Source: an uncultured bacterium
Lineage (GTDB): Bacteria > Verrucomicrobiota > Lentisphaeria > Victivallales > UBA1829
Direction of reading: 5' to 3'
Assembly: GCA_900548385.1 (NCBI GenBank)
Contig: URKJ01000004.1
Coordinates: 106,214 to 170,213, forward strand
Length of the DNA: 64,000 nt
Shown: piece after piece, positions 62,901 through 64,000 of the stretch
Position numbering within the stretch: the first letter of the stretch is position 1
Layout: each line of letters opens with the position of its first letter
Made by a program: the position numbers and the translations under genes
Notes under the pieces: model-generated
Databases searched by the model: none
The model's input: the letters and a program-made list of their open reading frames with translations, nothing else
Told to the model about the DNA's origin: nothing

Positions 62901-63181
62901 GAAGAGCGGAGCGTCTCTTTGACTGCTCCGGATACGCTGTTGATATTGAGTTTCCCCTCAAGCAGAAAGTTTCCGGCTTCCCGCTGAATTTTGCGGTTGT
63001 TCCAATTCCCGTTGAACCGGCATTTCCAGCCTGCGGTCCAGGTTTGAATCTTGAACCCGGCTTCTCCGATCCGGAACGATCCGTCATCGTTGAGCTGTAC
63101 GCCGTCCGGCAGCGCCCAGACACAGGATCCCGCAGCCAGAATCGCTGCGAACGATAATTTTTTAAAGAGACTGGTTGACAT
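59942..63181 (-). pseudogene. Giant barrel glycosidase, paralogue 4, interrupted by one in-frame TAG
   Basis: One continuous frame of 1,080 codons except for TAG at 60751-60749 (codon 811). The first 810 residues have a signal peptide ('SFAAILAAGSCVWA'), the 'GWTGQGKENDL' version of the family signature, and the whole barrel with candidate acid/base Glu in 'NLINEDTLPF' (about 623) and nucleophile Glu in 'LVTEFNYCFPN' (about 766). The remaining 269 codons encode the last barrel helix ('NDPFARLSDRIAILMFRRGD') and the C-terminal beta domain with no further damage. It could be a recent nonsense mutation, a sequencing error, or readthrough. GGAG upstream; follows the pseudopilin by 24 bp. Confidence 0.8.
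60749..60751 (-). other. Internal TAG codon
   Basis: Context CCG-TAG-CAC on the minus strand, in a loop that is variable in length and sequence among the four paralogues, after the eighth barrel strand. Confidence 0.9.
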
Positions 63182-63205
63182 CTTTTGAATCTCCGGTTTT
63201 ATTTT

Positions 63206-63961
63206 TCATTCCATTAACGACAGCATCATTCCGTTCCGGTCGTTGAATGCACGGATCAGGTTGACACTGTTGTACAGGTTTTCTTTTGTTTCTGCGCTGA
63301 CATGTCCGTCCACATAGAGACAGTTCGCTCTGTTTCCATGCTGCAGAGCCAACGCGCTCTGACTGCTGAATTTCGACGGAACGAAAGAGGGATAGCCGGC
63401 AGGGCCCTTGTCGGTCATCCGGTTTGTATCGGCGACAAGAACCATTTGACTCGGTACTTTGATCCGGATGCTGTGATAATAACAGATCCATTCATTACCC
63501 GGAGCGGTCATTACGAATTCTCCCAAACGGTCCCTTTTGCTTTTCACGTTATTTCTGTAATCCGCATCCTGCGGTTTCGGCATCCAGACCATTCCGTAGG
63601 TGTACCACTCAAGTTTGCTTGGATCGTCTTTGCTGAACGGCAGATTCGGACAGTAGGAGGCCATGCCGGCTTTATATTCAATATTGTTCTTATGAAAGGT
63701 TGTTGACGAGCAATGGCCGCCATCGGTCAGGAATCTCATCCATTGTTTTCCGCTGTGCATTACCGGGAAGTAATCGTTATTCGCTGAGGAGTAGTTCAGA
63801 AACGCCAGTCCTGTCTGTTTCAAATTGCTTTTACAAGTGCTGTCCCTTGCTTTTTCCCGTGCGGCGTTTAACGCCGGCAATAACATCCCTGCCAGGATTG
63901 CAATAATTGAAATAACGATTAAAAGTTCTATAAGAGTGAATTTTGTTGTTTGGATTTTCAT
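63206..63961 (-). CDS. Type II secretion-like pseudopilin (cassette 7)
   Basis: 251 aa. QTTKFTLIELLIVISIIAIL and 'MLLPALNAAREKARDSTC'; Lys at -1, Glu at +5; H-x9-DG as 'HGNRANCLYVDGH'. AAAGGAAG precedes the ATG. First gene of a two-gene unit with the interrupted giant enzyme. Its promoter would lie beyond the right edge, where only 39 bases remain and the last 17 are adapter-like. Confidence 0.87.
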   Translation of the reverse strand: MKIQTTKFTLIELLIVISIIAILAGMLLPALNAAREKARDSTCKSNLKQTGLAFLNYSSANNDYFPVMHSGKQWMRFLTDGGHCSSTTFHKNNIEYKAGMASYCPNLPFSKDDPSKLEWYTYGMVWMPKPQDADYRNNVKSKRDRLGEFVMTAPGNEWICYYHSIRIKVPSQMVLVADTNRMTDKGPAGYPSFVPSKFSSQSALALQHGNRANCLYVDGHVSAETKENLYNSVNLIRAFNDRNGMMLSLME

Positions 63962-63983
63962 GCTTTATTCTTCCTTTCAAATT

Positions 63984-64000
63984 CTGTCTCTTATACACAT
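63984..64000 (+). other. Tn5 mosaic-end (Nextera adapter) sequence
   Basis: CTGTCTCTTATACACAT equals the first 17 of the 19 bases of the Tn5 mosaic end used in tagmentation libraries. It is therefore most likely untrimmed adapter at a contig end, not genomic DNA. Confidence 0.92.

Noticed and set aside
1..64000. CRISPR arrays, tRNA or rRNA genes
   Set aside because: No regularly spaced short repeats and no recognisable tRNA or rRNA sequence were seen on either strand.

Overview
The window looks like a chromosomal contig from a Lentisphaerota bacterium close to Victivallis. This is inferred from gene content, not from a database search: seven pseudopilin genes of the type that is greatly expanded in that phylum, many secreted glycosidases, GntR- and AraC-type regulators fused to sugar-sensing domains, and no Bacteroidota-type SusC/SusD genes. 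No rRNA, tRNA, CRISPR array, phage or transposase gene was found. The last 17 bases match the Tn5 mosaic end used in Nextera libraries, so the right edge is probably a contig end carrying adapter.

Layout. 1-5.3 kb (minus): a partial GH42-like enzyme, a pseudopilin and a GntR/LacI-type regulator. 5.3-11.5 kb: a second pseudopilin-glycosidase cassette (pseudopilin, ~1,080-aa barrel enzyme, GH172/DUF2961 protein), bounded by a ~216-bp direct repeat that carries the 5' end of an M20 peptidase gene, plus the wreck of a second regulator copy. 11.4-19.5 kb: intact M20 peptidase, membrane protein, Lon, LolA-like protein, AraC regulator and metallophosphoesterase. 19.5-25 kb: TPR protein and an ABC sugar importer without its own ATPase, then an AraC regulator. 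25.1-29.2 kb: GH39-like enzyme and pseudopilin. 29.2-33.9 kb (minus): GntR regulator, two Gfo/Idh oxidoreductases, nagB and a barrel-only nagA. 34-39.3 kb: clpB, grpE, dnaJ, smpB. 39.3-43.2 kb: MATE exporter, cardiolipin synthase and an AraC regulator with a probably leaderless mRNA. 43.3-53.9 kb: a DUF6259-like barrel enzyme, then two tandem pseudopilin + giant barrel-enzyme cassettes, the second preceded by a copy of the 3' end of the DUF6259-like gene. 53.9-59.5 kb (minus): pseudopilin, GntR regulator and two GH39-like enzymes in one operon. 59.9-64 kb (minus): pseudopilin and a fourth giant barrel enzyme interrupted by one in-frame TAG.

How it works together. Glycan breakdown dominates. 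Secreted enzymes, each with a private pseudopilin, attack polysaccharide. The ABC importer takes up oligosaccharides; oxidoreductases and NagA/NagB handle the sugars and amino sugars; local regulators sense products. The most unusual theme is the repeated unit pseudopilin + large secreted glycosidase (seven of seven pseudopilins), together with two independent tandem arrays of such units joined by ~216-bp near-perfect direct repeats that carry a scrap of the neighbouring gene. The chaperone/protease genes (lon, clpB-grpE-dnaJ-smpB) are ordinary housekeeping genes between these loci.
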